Below, piece after piece: positions 62,803-64,000 of a stretch of 64,000 nucleotides of DNA (the first letter of the stretch is position 1; the number at the start of each line of letters is the position of its first letter). The notes under the pieces are model-generated. The model made no database searches and had not been told where the DNA came from. It saw only the letters and a program-made list of their open reading frames with translations. A program made the translations under genes and the position numbers. This stretch comes from Ectopseudomonas guguanensis (GTDB lineage Bacteria > Pseudomonadota > Gammaproteobacteria > Pseudomonadales > Pseudomonadaceae), in the NCBI RefSeq assembly GCF_900104265.1, contig NZ_FNJJ01000009.1:62001-126000 (forward strand), given 5' to 3'.

Positions 62803-63429
62803 ATGTCCGTCAACTCGCCATCTTCCTCGTGCTCGCGCACTTTCCTGGCCGCTCTGCTGCTGGCTGTGGCTCCCTGCAGCTTGGCTCAGGATGTGATTGA
62901 GCTTTTCGGCGAGCGCCCTTACACCGGTCGAGTCGACTTCAAGGTGGCACCTCCCTCCGGCAAACCGGACAGCCATTACGGGAAGGGAAGCGTATTGCTG
63001 GAGCGCAGTGCGCCGGGTAGGGCGAGCCTGCAACTGCGGGGCGAGGTTCCGGATAGCACCACGCAGACCGAGCTCACTATTCCGGGGCTCTATGATGATG
63101 CAGGTTGGCGCAGCGAGCCGGGTGACGTGCAGGTGAGCATCAGTGCCGACGGGCGCGTCAGCGGTGGTGGTATCAGCGACGGACGCACCTTCCTCTTTTC
63201 GGGCACTTTCAGCCCGACTGACGTACGGCTGGAGGTGCGTGTCACGTCGGCGCGCGAGGAAGGCGGTGTGCCTGCCGGCACTACCCTGACTTTCGATTAT
63301 CGGGTCAGCCGTGAATCCCTTGCGGCGCAGGGCGTTCAGGAGGCAGAGGGCGGTTGTCGTCTGGTCATGCGGCCCATTGCCAATTTCGGTGGCGGCATGA
63401 CCATGGCTCAGGTGCCTGAGTGCGATTGA
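62803..63429 (+). CDS. Secreted protein of unknown function
   Basis: A 208-residue predicted periplasmic or secreted protein. Seen: a signal peptide (TFLAALLLAVAPCSLAQ) with a basic start, then a beta-rich mature region with alternating polar residues (e.g. VQVSISADGRVSGGGISDGR) and no membrane span. No catalytic motif is recognisable. AAGGA precedes the ATG. It is convergent with the next gene. Function unknown. Confidence 0.8.
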   Translation: MSVNSPSSSCSRTFLAALLLAVAPCSLAQDVIELFGERPYTGRVDFKVAPPSGKPDSHYGKGSVLLERSAPGRASLQLRGEVPDSTTQTELTIPGLYDDAGWRSEPGDVQVSISADGRVSGGGISDGRTFLFSGTFSPTDVRLEVRVTSAREEGGVPAGTTLTFDYRVSRESLAAQGVQEAEGGCRLVMRPIANFGGGMTMAQVPECD

Positions 63430-63489
63430 ACGGAGAACTCTGCCGGGGTGGATGGCGGGCCACGAATACCTTGGTAGCTCCGTGGACAG

Positions 63490-63999
63490 TCAGCTCTGCA
63501 GCAATGACAGCGTCACCAGGAGGGCGAACATGCTCAGGCTTAGAAAACCGATCAGCAGCATGCGTCTGTCTTCTCGAATCTGGCTGGTGAGTATCGCTTT
63601 GCGCTGCTGCCAGTCGCAGGCGATGGTGATCCAGCGATTTTCCAGCATCTGGCACCAATCCTCATCGCTCAGCCAGCAGGCGACATGATGTGCGGGCAGA
63701 TCCAGTGCGGGGAACAACTCCTCGCACGTCAGCGGGCCGAGGGATATCTGAAAGCGCTGACCATGTCGCTCGCAGTCCAGCTCGAGGCGGACTTGCGGGC
63801 GGCTGTCCTGGAAGTGAATGTCTTCCAGGTCGGGTGTGAAAACTTCATAGGATGTGATTTGCGCCGTGCCTGGACGCAGCAAGGCTCTGCGGATTTTTTC
63901 CCAGAGCAGCTGCGCCAGCTTGTAAAAGGCCCAGGCGGCAAAGGCGAATAGCAGCAGGCTGATCAGCCACAGCAGGCCGCCGAGCAGGATGAAGAGCAC
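63490..63999 (-). CDS. Membrane protein of unknown function (may continue past the window end)
   Basis: At least 169 residues. Seen: an N-terminal hydrophobic segment (MLFILLGGLLWLISLLLFAF), a hydrophilic domain with LPAHHVACWLSDEDWCQ and two conserved-looking Cys/Trp patches, and a C-terminal hydrophobic segment (MLLIGFLSLSMFALLVTLSL). The reading frame starts at GTG 63999, one base from the window end, so the true start may lie outside. Function unknown. Confidence 0.7.
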   Translation of the reverse strand: MLFILLGGLLWLISLLLFAFAAWAFYKLAQLLWEKIRRALLRPGTAQITSYEVFTPDLEDIHFQDSRPQVRLELDCERHGQRFQISLGPLTCEELFPALDLPAHHVACWLSDEDWCQMLENRWITIACDWQQRKAILTSQIREDRRMLLIGFLSLSMFALLVTLSLLQS

Positions 64000-64000
64000 G

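Overview
The window is chromosomal DNA from a high-G+C gammaproteobacterium, almost certainly Pseudomonas in the broad sense. The blocks pepA-holC-valS / lptFG, queA-tgt-yajC-secDF, suhB / trmJ-cysE-iscRSUA-hscBA-fdx-iscX, ndk-rlmN-pilW-rodZ-ispG-hisS-yfgM-bamB-der, leuA, xseA and guaBA appear in the order I recall for the P. aeruginosa PAO1 core chromosome (from memory, not checked). Palindromic intergenic repeats and several transporters absent from that memory suggest a mendocina/oleovorans-type species, which is less certain. I see no prophage, insertion sequence, CRISPR array or integrase.

Layout. 1-4.7 kb: the end of sbcC, an isochorismatase-fold hydrolase, two divergent orphan periplasmic solute-binding proteins and an SLC13-like permease. 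4.7-11.2 kb: rlmF, then a leftward ion-transport block (nhaC; nhaD, a small winged-helix protein, an SLC13 permease with RCK_C domains). 11.2-16.8 kb: pepA-holC-hypothetical-valS (leftward). 16.9-20.5 kb: lptF-lptG, an RDD membrane protein, a cold-shock protein and tRNA-Leu(CAA). 20.6-27.6 kb: a third orphan solute-binding protein, queuosine genes queA-tgt, yajC-secD-secF and a glycine-zipper protein. 27.6-35.8 kb: suhB, trmJ-cysE and the complete isc operon behind an IscR-type site. 36-45.2 kb: the ndk-to-der housekeeping run. 45.2-47.3 kb: an aminotransferase/omega-amidase pair. 47.5-49.3 kb: leuA with a Leu-rich leader peptide. 49.4-51.2 kb: a flagellin carrying an internal zinc-protease domain. 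51.2-57.1 kb: an MscS channel, an M23 peptidase, xseA, a divergent LysR/PACE pair and a Cys-motif hypothetical. 57.2-59.3 kb: a TonB-dependent siderophore receptor with a Fur-like box. 59.4-64 kb: guaB-guaA and two uncharacterised envelope proteins.

The most striking locus is 49439-51194. The encoded protein has intact flagellin ends (residues 1-140 and about 478-561), but its central part carries HEMAH (243-247) followed by WFIEGTAE (263-270), a gluzincin-type zinc-protease signature. This is the architecture of the proteolytic flagellins (flagellinolysins). The gene is away from any flagellar genes, yet a match to the sigma-28 (FliA) promoter pattern with exact 11-nt spacing lies just upstream, so it may be co-expressed with late flagellar genes.

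Other observations include a 25-residue leuA leader peptide with alternative hairpins, a 141-bp element with perfect 13-bp inverted ends between guaB and guaA, and at least four families of short palindromic repeats that sit against gene ends and sometimes supply or overlap stop codons.
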